This document shows positions 46,811 through 57,879 of a stretch of DNA of 64,000 bases, one piece after another. A program made the translations under genes and the position numbers. This DNA is from an uncultured Burkholderiaceae bacterium (GTDB lineage: Bacteria; Pseudomonadota; Gammaproteobacteria; Burkholderiales; Burkholderiaceae_B): positions 62,001-126,000 of the forward strand of contig CAKSZL010000004.1 in the NCBI GenBank assembly GCA_934525625.1. Reading direction: 5' to 3'. The notes under the pieces are model-generated. The model ran no database searches and was not told the origin of the DNA. It worked only from the letters and a program-made list of their open reading frames with translations. Positions within the stretch are counted from its first letter, which is position 1; every line of letters starts with the position of its first letter.

Positions 46811-48150
46811 GCCTGCGTCTCTTGAATCAGGTTTCCGAAAACCTGGAAATAATCAGGGAAGGTCTTGGCCACGCAGCCCGGGTCCAGAATCGTGACCTGC
46901 GCCGGCCCGAAGGCGGCCAGCGAAAAGCACATGGCCATGCGGTGGTCGTCGTAGGTGGCGATGCTGGCGTCGCGCCAGTCGCCCGAGGCGATGGGATGCA
47001 CGCGCAGCCAATCGGGGCCGGATTCCACCTGCGCGCCCAGGCGGGCCAGCTCGGTGTGCATGGCGTGAATGCGGTCGGTTTCCTTGACGCGCCAGCTGCC
47101 GATGTTGCGCAGCATGCAAGGGCCGTCGGCGAACATGGCCAGGGCCGCCGCCGTCATGGCCGCATCGGGGATCAGGTTGAAGTCTTCGTCGAAGGCCGCC
47201 AGGCGCCCGCCCTGGGCGACCCGCACGCCGCTGACCTGCACGGATTCGGCTTCCCACTGGATGGTGGCGCCCATGCGCCGCAGCACGTCAGCGAAGGCGA
47301 TGTCGCCCTGGATGCTGCGCGAACCCACGCCGCGTACCCGCACCGGGCCGCCGCCAATGGCGCCCAGCGCCATGAAATAAGAGGCCGACGAGGCGTCGCC
47401 TTCGATGGCCAGGTCGCCCGGCGCCACATAGCTGGCCGTGGCCGGCACGATGAAGCGGTGCCAGCCTTCGTGCTGGACGTTGACGCCGAAGCGCGCCATC
47501 AAGTTGAGCGTAATCAGGATATAGGGCCGCGAGATGAGTTCACCCTCGACCTCGATGACCAGCGGCTGGCCGGTGGCCGCCGTGCACAGCGGCGAGGCCA
47601 GTAGCAAGGCCGTCAGAAACTGGCTGGACACCGAGCCCTTGACGCGGATGGGCTGGCCGCCCTGTATGCTGCCCGGCTGGATGTCCAGCGGCGGGTAGCC
47701 CTCTTTGCCCGCATAGCGGATGTCGGCCCCTACCCGCACCAGCGCCTCTACCAGATCGCCTATGGGGCGCTCGTGCATGCGCGGCACGCCATGCAAATGG
47801 TAATGGCCGCCCAGCAAGGCCAGCGCCGCCGTCAAAGGTCGGAACGCCGTGCCCGCATTGCCCAGGAAAATGCTTTCGCGCCGCGGGCCCGCCGCCAGGC
47901 CGCCCTCGACGTCGAGCCGGCCGCCGCCATGGTCTTCCATGGCCACGCCCAATTGACGCAAGGCCGCCAGCATTACGCGGGTATCGTCGGAATCCAGCAG
48001 GCCGCTCAGGCGTGTGCGCCCGCGCGCCAGGGCCGCCAGCAGCAGCACGCGGTTGGAAATGCTTTTGGAACCGGGCAGCGTCACCTCGCCCCGGGCAAGC
48101 TGGGCGCGGGGAAGCGGCAACGATTCGACGCTGGAGGAATGTATGCTCAT
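46807..48150 (-). CDS. aroA: 3-phosphoshikimate 1-carboxyvinyltransferase (EPSP synthase)
   Basis: A 447-residue shikimate-pathway enzyme. The N-terminal [35 protein letters not shown], and the C-terminal KETDRIHAM with [13 protein letters not shown] are all present. By these motifs it is a class I (plant/enterobacterial-like) enzyme, with Phe where Met is common in the AGTA-x-RP loop. The ATG overlaps the tyrA stop. Confidence 0.96.
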   Translation of the reverse strand: MSIHSSSVESLPLPRAQLARGEVTLPGSKSISNRVLLLAALARGRTRLSGLLDSDDTRVMLAALRQLGVAMEDHGGGRLDVEGGLAAGPRRESIFLGNAGTAFRPLTAALALLGGHYHLHGVPRMHERPIGDLVEALVRVGADIRYAGKEGYPPLDIQPGSIQGGQPIRVKGSVSSQFLTALLLASPLCTAATGQPLVIEVEGELISRPYILITLNLMARFGVNVQHEGWHRFIVPATASYVAPGDLAIEGDASSASYFMALGAIGGGPVRVRGVGSRSIQGDIAFADVLRRMGATIQWEAESVQVSGVRVAQGGRLAAFDEDFNLIPDAAMTAAALAMFADGPCMLRNIGSWRVKETDRIHAMHTELARLGAQVESGPDWLRVHPIASGDWRDASIATYDDHRMAMCFSLAAFGPAQVTILDPGCVAKTFPDYFQVFGNLIQETQA

Positions 48151-49058
48151 GATTGACTCCGGCTGCCCCACAATCGGCGCGCCACGGCGGCGCGCTCCAG
48201 AAACTGCAACAAGGCCTGGCCGTCTTGCTCGCGCAAGGCCGATTCGGCCTGCTCCAGGCTCTCCCGGACCAGCGCCAGTTCGGCCAGCACGGCCTCGCGG
48301 TTGGCCAGGAAGATGTCGCGCCACATTTCGGCAGAGCCCGCCGCGATGCGGGTGAAATCCCGGAAACCGCTGCCGGCCAGCGCCAGGCGGGCGTCGGCGT
48401 CGTCGCAGGCCAGCACCTGGTGCATGTACACCGACGACAGAAAATGCGGCACGTGGCTGACCGAAGCCAGGGCGCGGTCGTGGGCCTGCTCCGTCATGTT
48501 CACCACCCGCGCCCCGCAGGCGCGCCAGATGTCTTCCAGCATGGCGCGCTGCCGCGGCGTGTTTTCGGGCAAAGGCGTCAGCACCACCAGGCGGGACTCG
48601 TACAGATCGGCGCGGGCGGATTCGGGCCCACTGGCCTCGGCCCCGGCGATGGGATGGCCGGGCACGAACTGGCCCACGCGATCGCCCAGGGCCTGCCTGG
48701 CCGCCACGACGACGTCGGCCTTGGTGCTGCCGGCATCGGTAATGAGCGCCCGGGGGTTCAGATTGGGCAGCAGTTGTTCGAACAGCGCGCCCATGGCGCC
48801 CACCGGCGCCGCCAGGAAGATCAGGTCGGCCTGGCGCGCGGCTTCGGAGAGGTCGAGTATCTCGTCGATCAGGCCCAGCCGCTGCGCCTGCAGCAGCGTG
48901 GCGCGGCTGCGGCCCGCGCCGATAATACGCCGCGCCAGGCCGCGCGCGCGCAAGGCCGCCGCGAACGAACCGCCAATCAGCCCGACGCCCGCGATGACCG
49001 CCGTGTCCAGCATCGGCGCCGCATCGGAAGCGGAGGATGCGCGGGAGGAATGCGTCAT
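48147..49058 (-). CDS. tyrA: Prephenate dehydrogenase
   Basis: A 303-residue NAD(P)-dependent dehydrogenase of tyrosine synthesis. The dinucleotide site is [19 protein letters not shown] (about residues 20-38), followed by [24 protein letters not shown] and [11 protein letters not shown]. No chorismate mutase domain is fused. Either prephenate or arogenate could be the substrate; family naming favours prephenate. Overlaps aroA by ATGA. Confidence 0.93.
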   Translation of the reverse strand: MTHSSRASSASDAAPMLDTAVIAGVGLIGGSFAAALRARGLARRIIGAGRSRATLLQAQRLGLIDEILDLSEAARQADLIFLAAPVGAMGALFEQLLPNLNPRALITDAGSTKADVVVAARQALGDRVGQFVPGHPIAGAEASGPESARADLYESRLVVLTPLPENTPRQRAMLEDIWRACGARVVNMTEQAHDRALASVSHVPHFLSSVYMHQVLACDDADARLALAGSGFRDFTRIAAGSAEMWRDIFLANREAVLAELALVRESLEQAESALREQDGQALLQFLERAAVARRLWGSRSQS

Positions 49059-49068
49059 GCAACCCCCT

Positions 49069-50157
49069 TTATTGCATGGGATAGGAGCCCAGCAGCTTGA
49101 AGAAGGCCGCCTTGGCCTTGAGCTGCGCCAGGGCCCGGCCCACGGCCGGATCTTCGGCGTGCCCCAGGATGTCGACGTAGAAGTAGTATTCCCACTGCCC
49201 CGTGCGCGCCGGGCGCGACTCCAGGCGGCTCATGGAAACGCCGTTCTCGGCCAGCGGCGCCAGCATGTCGTAGACGGCGCCGGAGCGATTGGGCACGGCC
49301 AGGATCAGGCTGGTCTTGTCGTGGCCGCTGGGCGCCACGGTATCTTTACCCACCGCCAGGAACCGCGTGCGGTTGTGGGGAACGTCTTGTATGCCTTCGG
49401 CCACGCATTGCAATTGCCAGGCCTGCGCGGCGGATTTACCCGCCACCGCCGCGATGGAAGCATCTTGCGCCGCCAGGCGGGCCGCCTCGCCGTTGCTGGG
49501 CGCGGCCTCCCAGGGCAGGTCGGGATAGCGCTTGGCCAGCCAGCCCTGGCATTGGGCCAGCGCCTGCGGATGCGCCATCACGCGCGTTACGCCTTCCATG
49601 GTGCCCGACTGCGTCATCAGGCAATGATGGATGTTCAGCGAACGCTCGCCCATGACCTTGAGCGAGGAATTGAGCAGCAAATCGAGCGTGCGGCTGACGG
49701 CGCCCTCGGTGGAGTTCTCCACCGGCACCATGCCCACCTGGGCCTCGCCGGATTCCACCGCGCGGAAGATTTCGTCGAAGGTGTCGCAGCCCAGCTGCAC
49801 GACGGAGTGGCCGAAATGTTCGAGCGCGGCCTGTTCGGAAAACGAGCCCTGCGGCCCGAGATAGGCGACCGTCAGCGGGCGCTCCAGGCCGCGGCACGCC
49901 GAGACGATTTCCGTCCAGACGAAGGGAATGGCCTCGGACGGAAACGGCCCGGCATTGCTTTGCTGCAATCGGCGGATCAGGCTGGCCTCGCGCTCGGGCT
50001 TGAGCACCGGCCCTTGCTCGTCGAAGGATTCCTTGACCTTGCCGACATCCAGCGCGACGCTGGCGCGCTGGTTCAGCAAACCCAGTATTTGCGCGTCCAG
50101 CGCATCGATTTGCTCGCGCAGCGGCTGCAGCCGCGCCTTGAGTGCATCGTCAACCAT
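49069..50157 (-). CDS. pheA: Bifunctional chorismate mutase / prephenate dehydratase
   Basis: A 362-residue P-protein. Residues 1-90 are an AroQ-type chorismate mutase ([20 protein letters not shown], then [14 protein letters not shown]). The prephenate dehydratase domain begins [21 protein letters not shown] and has [19 protein letters not shown] and [10 protein letters not shown]. The C-terminal ACT domain ([21 protein letters not shown] with [19 protein letters not shown]) should bind phenylalanine for feedback inhibition. The start overlaps the serC stop by eight bases. Confidence 0.96.
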   Translation of the reverse strand: MVDDALKARLQPLREQIDALDAQILGLLNQRASVALDVGKVKESFDEQGPVLKPEREASLIRRLQQSNAGPFPSEAIPFVWTEIVSACRGLERPLTVAYLGPQGSFSEQAALEHFGHSVVQLGCDTFDEIFRAVESGEAQVGMVPVENSTEGAVSRTLDLLLNSSLKVMGERSLNIHHCLMTQSGTMEGVTRVMAHPQALAQCQGWLAKRYPDLPWEAAPSNGEAARLAAQDASIAAVAGKSAAQAWQLQCVAEGIQDVPHNRTRFLAVGKDTVAPSGHDKTSLILAVPNRSGAVYDMLAPLAENGVSMSRLESRPARTGQWEYYFYVDILGHAEDPAVGRALAQLKAKAAFFKLLGSYPMQ

Positions 50158-51280
50158 GGCGTTTTTCGAAATCCCGCATGAAATCTACCAATGCCTGCAC
50201 GGCCTGCATGGGCAGCGCGTTGTAGATGGAGGCGCGCATGCCGCCCACACTTTTATGCCCTTTGAGCTGCAGCAGCCCGGCCTCGCCGGCCTGTTTTAGG
50301 AAAGTATCGGTAAGCGATTCGTCGACCAGCTGGAACGGCACGTTCATGCGCGAGCGGAAACGCGGATGCACGCGGTTGACGTAGAAATCCGATTGATCGA
50401 TGGTGTTGTACAGCAGCTGGGACTTGGCGATGTTGCGCTGCTCGATGGCCGCCACCCCGCCCTGCTCCAACAGCCACCGAAACACCAGCCCCGCAACGTA
50501 GATGGCGTAGGTGGGCGGCGTGTTGTACATGGACTCCGCCTTGGCGATCTGGGCGTAGTCGAAAGCCGAGGGACATATCGGCAAGGCATGGCCCAGCAGG
50601 TCGCGGCGCACGACGACCAATGTTACGCCGGCCGGGCCGGCGTTTTTCTGGGCGCCGGCATACACCATGCCCGCCTTGGCGTAATCCATGGAGCGCGACA
50701 GGATGTTGGACGAAGCATCCACGACCACGGGCAGGTCGGCGCGGCCCAGCCCGGCCATGTCGGGCCAGTCGGGGAACTCCACGCCGCCTATGGTTTCGTT
50801 GCTGCAAAAATGCAGATAGGCCGAATCGGCGCGCAACTGCCAGGTGGCCGGATCGGGAAACCAGGTGAACGGCCCGCACTCGGCGCCCTCTAGCGTGGCG
50901 GCGTGTTCGCTGCTGGCGGCCACGCGCACGTCGCCGTAGCGCTGCGCTTCTTTGAAGGATTTCTGCGACCACGAGCCGGAAACCACGTAATCGGCCTTGC
51001 CAGCCCCGTTACGCCCGATGAGGTTCAGGGGAACGATGGCGTTCTGGCCGATGGCCCCGCCCGTGGTGAACAGGATGGCGTAGTCGTCCGACACCCCCAG
51101 CAAGGCGCGCAGGTCGGCTTCGGCCTGCTGGTAGATCTGCATGAACTGCTTGCCGCGATGGCTCATTTCCATCACCGACATGCCGCTGCCATGCCAGTCG
51201 AGCATTTCGGCGCCGGCGGTCTGCAAAACCTCTAGGGGCAGGACGGACGGCCCCGCCGAGAAATTCCAGGGGCGGCTCAT
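50150..51280 (-). CDS. serC: Phosphoserine aminotransferase
   Basis: A 376-residue PLP transaminase of serine and pyridoxal phosphate synthesis. It begins [18 protein letters not shown], has [21 protein letters not shown], and the PLP lysine in [21 protein letters not shown] (about residue 212). An AAGGAG ribosome-binding site precedes the ATG, which overlaps the gyrA stop. The order gyrA-serC-pheA-tyrA-aroA is characteristic of Burkholderiales. Confidence 0.96.
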   Translation of the reverse strand: MSRPWNFSAGPSVLPLEVLQTAGAEMLDWHGSGMSVMEMSHRGKQFMQIYQQAEADLRALLGVSDDYAILFTTGGAIGQNAIVPLNLIGRNGAGKADYVVSGSWSQKSFKEAQRYGDVRVAASSEHAATLEGAECGPFTWFPDPATWQLRADSAYLHFCSNETIGGVEFPDWPDMAGLGRADLPVVVDASSNILSRSMDYAKAGMVYAGAQKNAGPAGVTLVVVRRDLLGHALPICPSAFDYAQIAKAESMYNTPPTYAIYVAGLVFRWLLEQGGVAAIEQRNIAKSQLLYNTIDQSDFYVNRVHPRFRSRMNVPFQLVDESLTDTFLKQAGEAGLLQLKGHKSVGGMRASIYNALPMQAVQALVDFMRDFEKRHG

Positions 51281-53964
51281 GGCTGCTCCTTGTCGTCGCC
51301 CTGGTCCTTGCCGGCCTCGGGCGCGTCGGCGCCTTCGGAGGCGTCGCCAGCATCGGAGCCGTCCTCGGGGGCGCCCTCTTCCAGCAGGTCGTCCGCATCG
51401 CTTTCGACCACGCGGCGCACGCCGGACAAGGTGCTGTCGTCATCGACGCTGATGAGCGTGACGCCCTGCGTGGCGCGGCCCATTTCGCGGATCTCGGATA
51501 CGCGGGTGCGCACCAGCACGCCGCCCGTCGTGATCAGCATGATTTCGTCGCTGGGGCGCACCAGCACCGCCGCCACGACCTTGCCGTTGCGGGCGGACGT
51601 TTGAATGGCGATCATGCCCTTGGTGCCTCGGCCATGGCGAGTGTATTCGGCGATGGAAGTGCGCTTGCCGAAGCCGTTTTCGGTGGCGGTGAGCACGCTT
51701 TGCAGTTCGTCTTGCGCCACCAGCAGCGAAATGACCTGCTGGCTGTCTTCGAGCGTCATGCCGCGCACGCCACGAGCGGTGCGGCCCATGGGGCGCACGT
51801 CGTTCTCGTCGAAGCGCACGGCCTTGCCCGCGTCGGAGAACAGCATGATGTCGTGCTGGCCGTCGGTAAGCTCGGCGCCGATGAGGTAGTCGCCCTCGTC
51901 CAGCGCCACGGCGATGATGCCGGCCTTGCGCGGGTTCGAGAAGTCGGACAGCGGCGTCTTCTTGACCGTGCCGCGCGCGGTGGCCATGAAGACGTAGTGG
52001 TCGTCGCTGAACGCCTTGACGGACAGCACCACGGTGATTTTCTCGCCATCGACCAGCGGGAACATGTTGACGATGGGCCGGCCGCGCGAGTTGCGCGAAC
52101 CTTGCGGAACCTCCCACACCTTGAGCCAGTAGACGCGGCCGCGGTCGGAGAAGCACAGTAGATAGTCGTGCGTGTTGGCGATGAAGAGCTGGTCTATCCA
52201 GTCGTTTTCCTTCATCGTCGTGGCCTGCTTGCCGCGCCCGCCGCGGCGCTGCGAACGGTACTCGGACAAGGGCTGGCTCTTGATGTAGCCGGCCTGCGAC
52301 AGCGTGACCACCATGTCGGTCGGGGTGATGAGGTCTTCGGTGTCGAGTTCGGTGGCGTTGTATTCGACCTCGGAACGGCGGGTGTCTTTGGCGTTGGTGC
52401 CGAATTCCGTCTTGATGGCCAGCAGTTCGTCGCTGATGATCTCGGTGATGCGCGAAGGCTTGGCCAGAATGTCGAGCAGGTCGGCGATCTCGGCCATGAC
52501 GTCGCGGTATTCCCCGACGATTTTGTCCTGCTCCAACCCGGTCAGGCGCTGCAGGCGCATGTTCAGGATTTCCTGGGCCTGGACGTCGCTCAGGCGGTAC
52601 ATGCCGTCGCCCTGCAGGCCGAAGCCCTCGCCCAGGTGGTCGGGGCGATAGGCCGCGCTGCCGCCGGGCGTGGCGCCCTGGTCGGCGCGCTGCAGCATTT
52701 CGCGCACCAAGGAGGAATCCCAGGTGCGCGCCATCAGTTCTTCGCGCGCCACCGGCGGCGTCGGCGCCGCCTTGATGATGGCGATGAAGTCGTCGATGTT
52801 GGCCAGCGCTACCGCCAGGCCTTCCAGCACGTGGCCGCGGTCGCGCGCCTTGCGCAGCTTGTACACGGTACGGCGCGTGACGACTTCGCGGCGGTGCGCC
52901 AGGAAGTACTCGATCATCTGCTTCAGGTTGAGCAGGCGCGGCTGGCCGTCGACCAGCGCCACCAGGTTCATCCCGAAGGTGTCTTGCAGCTGCGTGTTCT
53001 TGTATAGATTATTGAGCACGACTTCGGGCACTTCGCCGCGCTTGAGCTCGATGACCAGGCGCATGCCGTCTTTGTCGGACTCGTCGCGGATGTCGGAGAT
53101 GCCTTCTATCTTCTTCTCGTTGACCAGCTCGGCGATGCGTTCCTGCAACGACTTCTTATTGACCTGGTACGGAATGGCATCGACCACGATGGCCTGGCGG
53201 TTGCCTTTTTCGAGGTCTTCGAAGTGCGCCTTGGCGCGCATGATGACCCGGCCGCGCCCGGTGCGGTAGCCTTCGCGTACGCCGGACATGCCGTAGATGA
53301 TGCCTCCCGTGGGGAAGTCGGGCGCCGGGATGCGTTCGATGAGTTCGTCCACCGAGCATTCGGGATTGCGCAGGCAGTACAGGCAGCCTTCGATGACTTC
53401 GGCCAGGTTGTGCGGCGGAATGTTGGTGGCCATGCCCACGGCGATGCCCGAGCTGCCGTTGACCAGCAGGTTGGGCAGGCGCGCCGGCAACAGCGCGGGC
53501 TCTTGCTCGCTGCCGTCGTAGTTGGGCGTGAAGTCGACGGTTTCCTGGTCGATGTCGGCCAGCAGCTCGTGGGCGATCTTGGAGAGCCGGATTTCAGTGT
53601 AGCGCATGGCGGCGGCGCCGTCGCCGTCCACCGAGCCGAAGTTGCCCTGCCCGTCGACCAGCATGTAGCGCAGCGAAAAATCCTGCGCCATGCGCACGAT
53701 GGTGTCGTAGACGGCCTGGTCACCGTGCGGGTGGTATTTACCGATGACGTCGCCGACGATACGCGCCGACTTCTTGTAGGGGCGGTTCCAGTCGTTGTTG
53801 AGCTCGTGCATGGCGTACAGTACGCGCCGATGCACGGGCTTGAGGCCGTCGCGCACGTCGGGCAGCGCACGGCCCACGATGACGCTCATGGCGTAGTCCA
53901 GGTAACTGCGGCGCATCTCTTCTTCAAGAGAAATCGGCAACGTTTCTTTGGCGAAAGAATCCAT
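51277..53964 (-). CDS. gyrA: DNA gyrase subunit A
   Basis: An 895-residue topoisomerase II subunit that cuts and rejoins DNA. The catalytic Tyr is residue 122 in [10 protein letters not shown], and the QRDR reads [14 protein letters not shown] with Gln at position 83 and Asp at 87 (E. coli numbering coincides). The C-terminal beta-pinwheel repeats, including the GyrA-box QRRGGRGK (in the [14 protein letters not shown] stretch), are intact, and the tail is acidic. The start at 53964 follows AGGGACTC. Confidence 0.97.
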   Translation of the reverse strand: MDSFAKETLPISLEEEMRRSYLDYAMSVIVGRALPDVRDGLKPVHRRVLYAMHELNNDWNRPYKKSARIVGDVIGKYHPHGDQAVYDTIVRMAQDFSLRYMLVDGQGNFGSVDGDGAAAMRYTEIRLSKIAHELLADIDQETVDFTPNYDGSEQEPALLPARLPNLLVNGSSGIAVGMATNIPPHNLAEVIEGCLYCLRNPECSVDELIERIPAPDFPTGGIIYGMSGVREGYRTGRGRVIMRAKAHFEDLEKGNRQAIVVDAIPYQVNKKSLQERIAELVNEKKIEGISDIRDESDKDGMRLVIELKRGEVPEVVLNNLYKNTQLQDTFGMNLVALVDGQPRLLNLKQMIEYFLAHRREVVTRRTVYKLRKARDRGHVLEGLAVALANIDDFIAIIKAAPTPPVAREELMARTWDSSLVREMLQRADQGATPGGSAAYRPDHLGEGFGLQGDGMYRLSDVQAQEILNMRLQRLTGLEQDKIVGEYRDVMAEIADLLDILAKPSRITEIISDELLAIKTEFGTNAKDTRRSEVEYNATELDTEDLITPTDMVVTLSQAGYIKSQPLSEYRSQRRGGRGKQATTMKENDWIDQLFIANTHDYLLCFSDRGRVYWLKVWEVPQGSRNSRGRPIVNMFPLVDGEKITVVLSVKAFSDDHYVFMATARGTVKKTPLSDFSNPRKAGIIAVALDEGDYLIGAELTDGQHDIMLFSDAGKAVRFDENDVRPMGRTARGVRGMTLEDSQQVISLLVAQDELQSVLTATENGFGKRTSIAEYTRHGRGTKGMIAIQTSARNGKVVAAVLVRPSDEIMLITTGGVLVRTRVSEIREMGRATQGVTLISVDDDSTLSGVRRVVESDADDLLEEGAPEDGSDAGDASEGADAPEAGKDQGDDKEQP

Positions 53965-54426
53965 GAGTCCCTATATATCCCACAGGAAAACCAAGTCGGG
54001 CCCAGCCACCCGGCACAAGCAAATAGGAAATTCTAGCATTTCCAGTTACTTGGCATCCTTCCCGCCACCAGGCCGGACGTTTCCCGCCGCAAGCCTCGGC
54101 CTTGGCCCCGGTGTTGCCCAAAACCAACGATTTAGCGCTGGTTTGAGGCCGAATTGCCGCATCAACCCCTTGCCGAGGGGGCTGGACTCATGCAAAACAG
54201 GCGAAATGCCGTAACATGAGCCCTGATATCGCCCCAAACTTCGGTATCGCGATAGACCCTGAATACACAGCCAAGCCCGTAAGTTGAACCGTTCGTACAG
54301 TTTGAATTGTTTTGCAGCCGGATTCTTTAACTGTTGTTCAGGCATTGCTATACTGGGCACGATTTTATTTATGCGGCGGAGGTTCGCTGCGCTCACCTAC
54401 CAGCATTAAGCTCAACGAGGAGAAAC
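53965..54426. promoter_or_regulatory. Divergent gyrA/ompA spacer with the ompA promoter
   Basis: A 462-base non-coding stretch. TATACT (54349-54354) preceded 17 bases earlier by TTTAAC (54326-54331) is a plausible ompA promoter, giving a leader of about 65 bases. The ompA ribosome-binding site AGGAG is at about 54417-54421. A GATATATAGG sequence just upstream of gyrA could be its -10, but no -35 fits well. A small imperfect hairpin (AACCAACG/CGCTGGTT) lies near 54122-54143. Confidence 0.45.
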
Positions 54427-55014
54427 ATGAATAAACCCTCCAAATTCGCAATGGCGCTTGCCATCGCCGCCTTTTCGGCAGCGGGCGCGGCTTCGGCGCA
54501 AACGGTCGACAACTGGCAAAACCCCTACGGTAATGTCTGGAAGAACGGCACGAACGAACTCTGCTGGCGTGATGCCTTCTGGACGCCCGCCACCGGTATC
54601 GCCGGGTGTGACGGCGTGCCCGTCGCCCAACAGGCTCCCGCTCCCGTCGTGGCTCCCACGGCAAGCAAGGTCGTCCTGAACGCCGACACGTTCTTCGACT
54701 TCGACAAAGACACCATCAAGCCCGAAGGCCGTCAGGTTCTGGATCAAGTCGCTGCTCAAGCTTCCGGCATGAACCTCGAAACCATCATCGCCGTTGGCCA
54801 CACCGACTCCACCGGCCCCGAACAGTACAACCTGGGCCTGTCCCAGCGCCGTGCCGCTTCGGTCAAGAACTACCTGGTCGGCAAGGGCATCGACGCCAAC
54901 CGTATCTACACGGAAGGCAAGGGCGAAAGCAGCCCCATCGCCAGCAACGCTACGCGTGAAGGCCGTGCCCAAAACCGTCGCGTGGAAATCGAAATCGTCG
55001 GCACCCGCCGTTAA
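54427..55014 (+). CDS. ompA: OmpA-family outer membrane protein
   Basis: A 195-residue protein with a signal peptide (cleavage after AASAQ-like sequence near residue 24), a short N-terminal part ([20 protein letters not shown] with a later GIAGCDG, two Cys that may pair), and a C-terminal OmpA peptidoglycan-binding domain ([14 protein letters not shown], then [20 protein letters not shown] and NRRVEIEI). It lacks the eight-stranded barrel of enterobacterial OmpA and matches the short OmpA of Bordetella. Strong AGGAG site; probably abundant. Confidence 0.93.
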   Translation: MNKPSKFAMALAIAAFSAAGAASAQTVDNWQNPYGNVWKNGTNELCWRDAFWTPATGIAGCDGVPVAQQAPAPVVAPTASKVVLNADTFFDFDKDTIKPEGRQVLDQVAAQASGMNLETIIAVGHTDSTGPEQYNLGLSQRRAASVKNYLVGKGIDANRIYTEGKGESSPIASNATREGRAQNRRVEIEIVGTRR

Positions 55015-55035
55015 TTTCATCTCCGCCGCACGGTA

Positions 55036-55096
55036 CGGCAAGCGCATTCCGATGCGCTTGCCGGCTAAAGAACCCCGTCTCGTGGCGGGGTTTTTT
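55036..55096 (+). terminator. Tandem hairpins ending ompA transcription
   Basis: A perfect 12-base stem (CGGCAAGCGCAT/ATGCGCTTGCCG, 55036-55063) is followed by AACCCCG/CGGGGTT and six T (55071-55096). The second is a classic rho-independent terminator; the first may protect the 3' end. Confidence 0.9.
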
Positions 55097-55183
55097 ATTG
55101 CCCTAGTACAATCCTCATGCAAGCCCGCAGATTTGATTTGCATGCGGGTTCCGCCGCAGGCAAAGATTATCCAGGAACGCAAC

Positions 55184-55909
55184 ATGAATTCGCCAGCCAC
55201 GTCTCCCGCCGCCAACGTCGACCAGGCCGAACTCGACAAGTTCAGCGCGCTCGCCACCCGCTGGTGGGACCCCGAGAGTGAGTTCAAGCCGCTGCACGCC
55301 ATCAACCCGCTGCGCCAGGAATGGATAGAAGGCCTGTGCGGCGGGCTGCGCGACAAGCTGGTGCTGGACGTCGGCTGCGGCGGCGGCATACTGGCCGAAG
55401 GCATGGCCAGCCAGGGCGCGCGGGTCACCGGTGTCGACCTGGCTGAAAAATCGCTGCAAATCGCCCGCCTGCACGGCCTGGAATCCGGCGTGCCGGTGGA
55501 CTACCAGTTGATCAGCGTCGAAACCCTGGCCGAGCAGCAGCCCGGCAGCTTCGACGTGGTCACCTGCATGGAAATGCTGGAACACGTGCCCGACCCAGCC
55601 TCCATCGTGCGCGCCTGCGCGAAACTGGCCAAGCCGGGCGGCTGGGTGTTCTTCTCCACCTTGAACCGCAACCCCAAGTCTTTCCTATTCGCCATCGTGG
55701 GCGCCGAATACGTGCTGCGCCTGCTGCCGCGCGGCACGCATCAATACGAAAGCTTCATCAAGCCCAGCGAACTGGCCTCGGCCGCGCGCATGGCGAACCT
55801 GGATGTCCAGGCCATGAAGGGGCTGTCGTACAACCCCATCACCGACCACTATTATCTGTCCGACGACACGTCCGTCAATTACCTGATGGCGACCCGCAAA
55901 AAGGCTTGA
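55184..55909 (+). CDS. ubiG: Ubiquinone biosynthesis O-methyltransferase
   Basis: A 241-residue class I SAM methyltransferase that carries out both O-methylations in ubiquinone synthesis. It shows [25 protein letters not shown] (UbiG signature), the SAM site [16 protein letters not shown] and [14 protein letters not shown] precedes ATG 55184. Typical length. The stop is eight bases before the HAD phosphatase start. Confidence 0.96.
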   Translation: MNSPATSPAANVDQAELDKFSALATRWWDPESEFKPLHAINPLRQEWIEGLCGGLRDKLVLDVGCGGGILAEGMASQGARVTGVDLAEKSLQIARLHGLESGVPVDYQLISVETLAEQQPGSFDVVTCMEMLEHVPDPASIVRACAKLAKPGGWVFFSTLNRNPKSFLFAIVGAEYVLRLLPRGTHQYESFIKPSELASAARMANLDVQAMKGLSYNPITDHYYLSDDTSVNYLMATRKKA

Positions 55910-55917
55910 ACCGCGAC

Positions 55918-56589
55918 ATGCGCAAACTGATACTGTTCGACTTCGACGGCACGCTGGCCGACACCGCCCCCGACCTGGCCGTGGCCGCCAACATGCAGCG
56001 CGAGCGCCAAGGCCTGGCCGCCCTGCCCTACGAGCAACTGCGTCCCCTGGCCTCGCAAGGCGCGCGCGGCCTGCTGCGCGTTACGCTGGGCCTGACGCCC
56101 GAAAACCCCGATTACGAAACCCACCGCCTGCAGTTCCTGGCCGATTACGAACAATGCATGCATCAATATGCGTCCTTGTTTCCGGGCATACGCGAACTGC
56201 TGGACGCCATCCGGGCGCATGGCCACGCCTGGGGCATCGTTACCAACAAGTTGGAATACCTGGCCAAGCCGCTCATACGCCATCTGGGCCTGGAAGAGGA
56301 AAGCGCGGTCATCGTGGGCGGCGACACCGCCGGGCATCCCAAGCCGCACCCCGCCCCGCTGCTGTACGCGGCAAAGCAGGCCGGTTTCGAACCCGGCCAC
56401 TGCATGTACGTGGGCGACGACGCGCGCGACATCGTGGCCGGCAAGGCGGCGGGCATGCCCACCATCGCCATCGGCTACGGCTATGGCGACCCCGAGGAAA
56501 TCCCCGGCTGGCAGGCCGACGCCATCGCGGACAGCCCCGCCGCCATTTGGCAAGCCATACAAGACCTCAGCGAAGCCCGGCAAGACTGA
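55918..56589 (+). CDS. HAD phosphatase, MupP / phosphoglycolate phosphatase-like
   Basis: A 223-residue HAD hydrolase with FDFDGTLADTAPDLA (nucleophile Asp), VTNKLEYLAKP (motif II) and VGDDARDIVAGKAAGM (motif IV). Close homologues are often called Gph. In Pseudomonas the gene next to ubiG is mupP, an N-acetylmuramic acid 6-phosphate phosphatase of cell-wall recycling, and the ubiG linkage here suggests the same. Start ATG 55918 is used; a TTG at 55906 overlapping the ubiG stop is an alternative. Confidence 0.85.
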   Translation: MRKLILFDFDGTLADTAPDLAVAANMQRERQGLAALPYEQLRPLASQGARGLLRVTLGLTPENPDYETHRLQFLADYEQCMHQYASLFPGIRELLDAIRAHGHAWGIVTNKLEYLAKPLIRHLGLEEESAVIVGGDTAGHPKPHPAPLLYAAKQAGFEPGHCMYVGDDARDIVAGKAAGMPTIAIGYGYGDPEEIPGWQADAIADSPAAIWQAIQDLSEARQD

Positions 56590-56624
56590 TAGCCGGCATT
56601 GATGGCTACCGTAGGCTGACTACT

Positions 56625-57440
56625 TCACGCGGCGCGCGGCAATACTTCTTTCAGCACCTTGGCGAAACGCACGACGCGCTGCGTGTCGCGCTTGCGCGTC
56701 AGCTTGGGAAAGCGGGCGTCCGCCCACGCCATGGGGCGCAACAGGCGCCGCAGGCGGCGCAGCATGGCAAGCAGCGCCGGGTCGCCCACTTGATCCAGAT
56801 AGCGCCGCAGCAGCGCGCCGCCCTGGGGCAATACCTGTTCGCCATCCAGATGCGAGAATGCGTCGCCGAAATACAGGAAGACATCGTAGGCGCGCGTCGC
56901 CGCCGCCGACAGGGCATAGCCGTGGCGCTCTTCGAAATCGATGCGATACAGCAGGCCGCTGGGGTGGTCGGTGACGTTGCGCAATTGCGCGCCGCCATGC
57001 CAGCAGCCGTGGCGATGCCAATCGGCCAGATCGTCGGCCACGCGCTCGAACAAGGCGATGCGTTCGGGTTCGCTCAGGTGTTCGACGATTTCATCGAAGC
57101 TTTTGCCCACATAGGACAGCACCAGGCATTCCTCGTTTTGCAGCAGCACCTCGGGCACACGGCGGCCGGCGCGCGCCAGTTCGCGCAGGCGCGCGGCCTC
57201 CTGGCGTATGCCGCCGGTGCGCAGCAAGGCCGGCGAGACCCATTCGCCGAAGGCCAGGCGGCAGCCCAGGGCCGCCAGGCAGGCCCTGGCGCCGCCCCGG
57301 GGTTTTTCCCGCGCCCTCTTGAAGACATACGTGCGTCCATCGAGTTCGAATAGCCGGGTCTCGTCATCCGCGCTCACCAGCATCGTCGCAACGGCAGCTT
57401 CCAGGCGGGCCAACGACGCCCCGGTCTTATCGTCTGTCAT
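56625..57440 (-). CDS. LPS-kinase / RIO-like small protein kinase
   Basis: A 271-residue protein with a minimal kinase fold. An ATP-binding Lys lies in YVFKRARE, a catalytic-loop equivalent in DWHRHGCWHGGAQLRNV, and a metal-binding Asp in YRIDFEERHG. This pattern resembles the Kdo/heptose kinase (Waa) and BUD32/RIO group, so it may phosphorylate LPS core sugar. No signal peptide. The start MTDDKTG (57440) follows GGGAAAG. It is convergent with the HAD gene. Confidence 0.7.
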   Translation of the reverse strand: MTDDKTGASLARLEAAVATMLVSADDETRLFELDGRTYVFKRAREKPRGGARACLAALGCRLAFGEWVSPALLRTGGIRQEAARLRELARAGRRVPEVLLQNEECLVLSYVGKSFDEIVEHLSEPERIALFERVADDLADWHRHGCWHGGAQLRNVTDHPSGLLYRIDFEERHGYALSAAATRAYDVFLYFGDAFSHLDGEQVLPQGGALLRRYLDQVGDPALLAMLRRLRRLLRPMAWADARFPKLTRKRDTQRVVRFAKVLKEVLPRAA

Positions 57441-57879
57441 GTACTTTCCCAATCCACATTCAAAGCCGCCATCCGATGCCTAGGGCGGTACGCAGACGTG
57501 ATCATACCTTCCCACCAGAGCCTTTTCGATTGATGTCTAAACGCCGAAGTCCAGCGCGCGGTGGTGTGGTGCCGTTCAGGCACGTTGGAACGAAGGTAGC
57601 CCGCGCAGCGGGCCGAGACCACGTGCTGGAGTGGTCGAGCCGAACGACCGGGCCTGGACGGCGCCACGCCACCGCGCGCGGGTTAGCACTCGCCTGGCAA
57701 GCCGTGCAGCTAAATCGAAAATGCCCTAGACCAAGCAAGGCAGCCGTCATCTGAAGCAAAAGCTCCCCCGAATAGTGGCGGAGAAACTTCGGCCCGAAGG
57801 CCGGTGTTCTTCGCAAGACCATCGCTCGGTTCGGAAATGGAATAAGATCGTTGCTCTTGCCAACCCGGGCCTGCCGCGC
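57441..57879. other. Spacer holding a structured inverted-repeat element
   Basis: A 439-base gap between divergent genes without a credible ORF. The central third is the inverted-repeat element described separately. A small CGGCC-CGAA-GGCCG hairpin sits near 57792, upstream of the MFS gene. No clear promoter stands out. Confidence 0.5.
57554..57679. repeat. 126-base structured inverted-repeat element
   Basis: The outer arms GCGCGCGGTGGTGTGGTGCC...CAGG (57554-57580) and their partner (57653-57679) pair over 27 bases with three mismatches, all G-U compatible on one strand. Inside are CCCGC-GCA-GCGGG and GACCAC-N8-GTGGTC hairpins and a TCG-N7-CGA stem, giving a cloverleaf-like fold. It could be a miniature mobile element, a repeat-family member or an RNA. 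Confidence 0.65.

Noticed and set aside
54046..54396. A 116-codon minus-strand frame between gyrA and ompA
   Set aside because: It covers the ompA promoter, lacks a ribosome-binding site and has no recognisable features.
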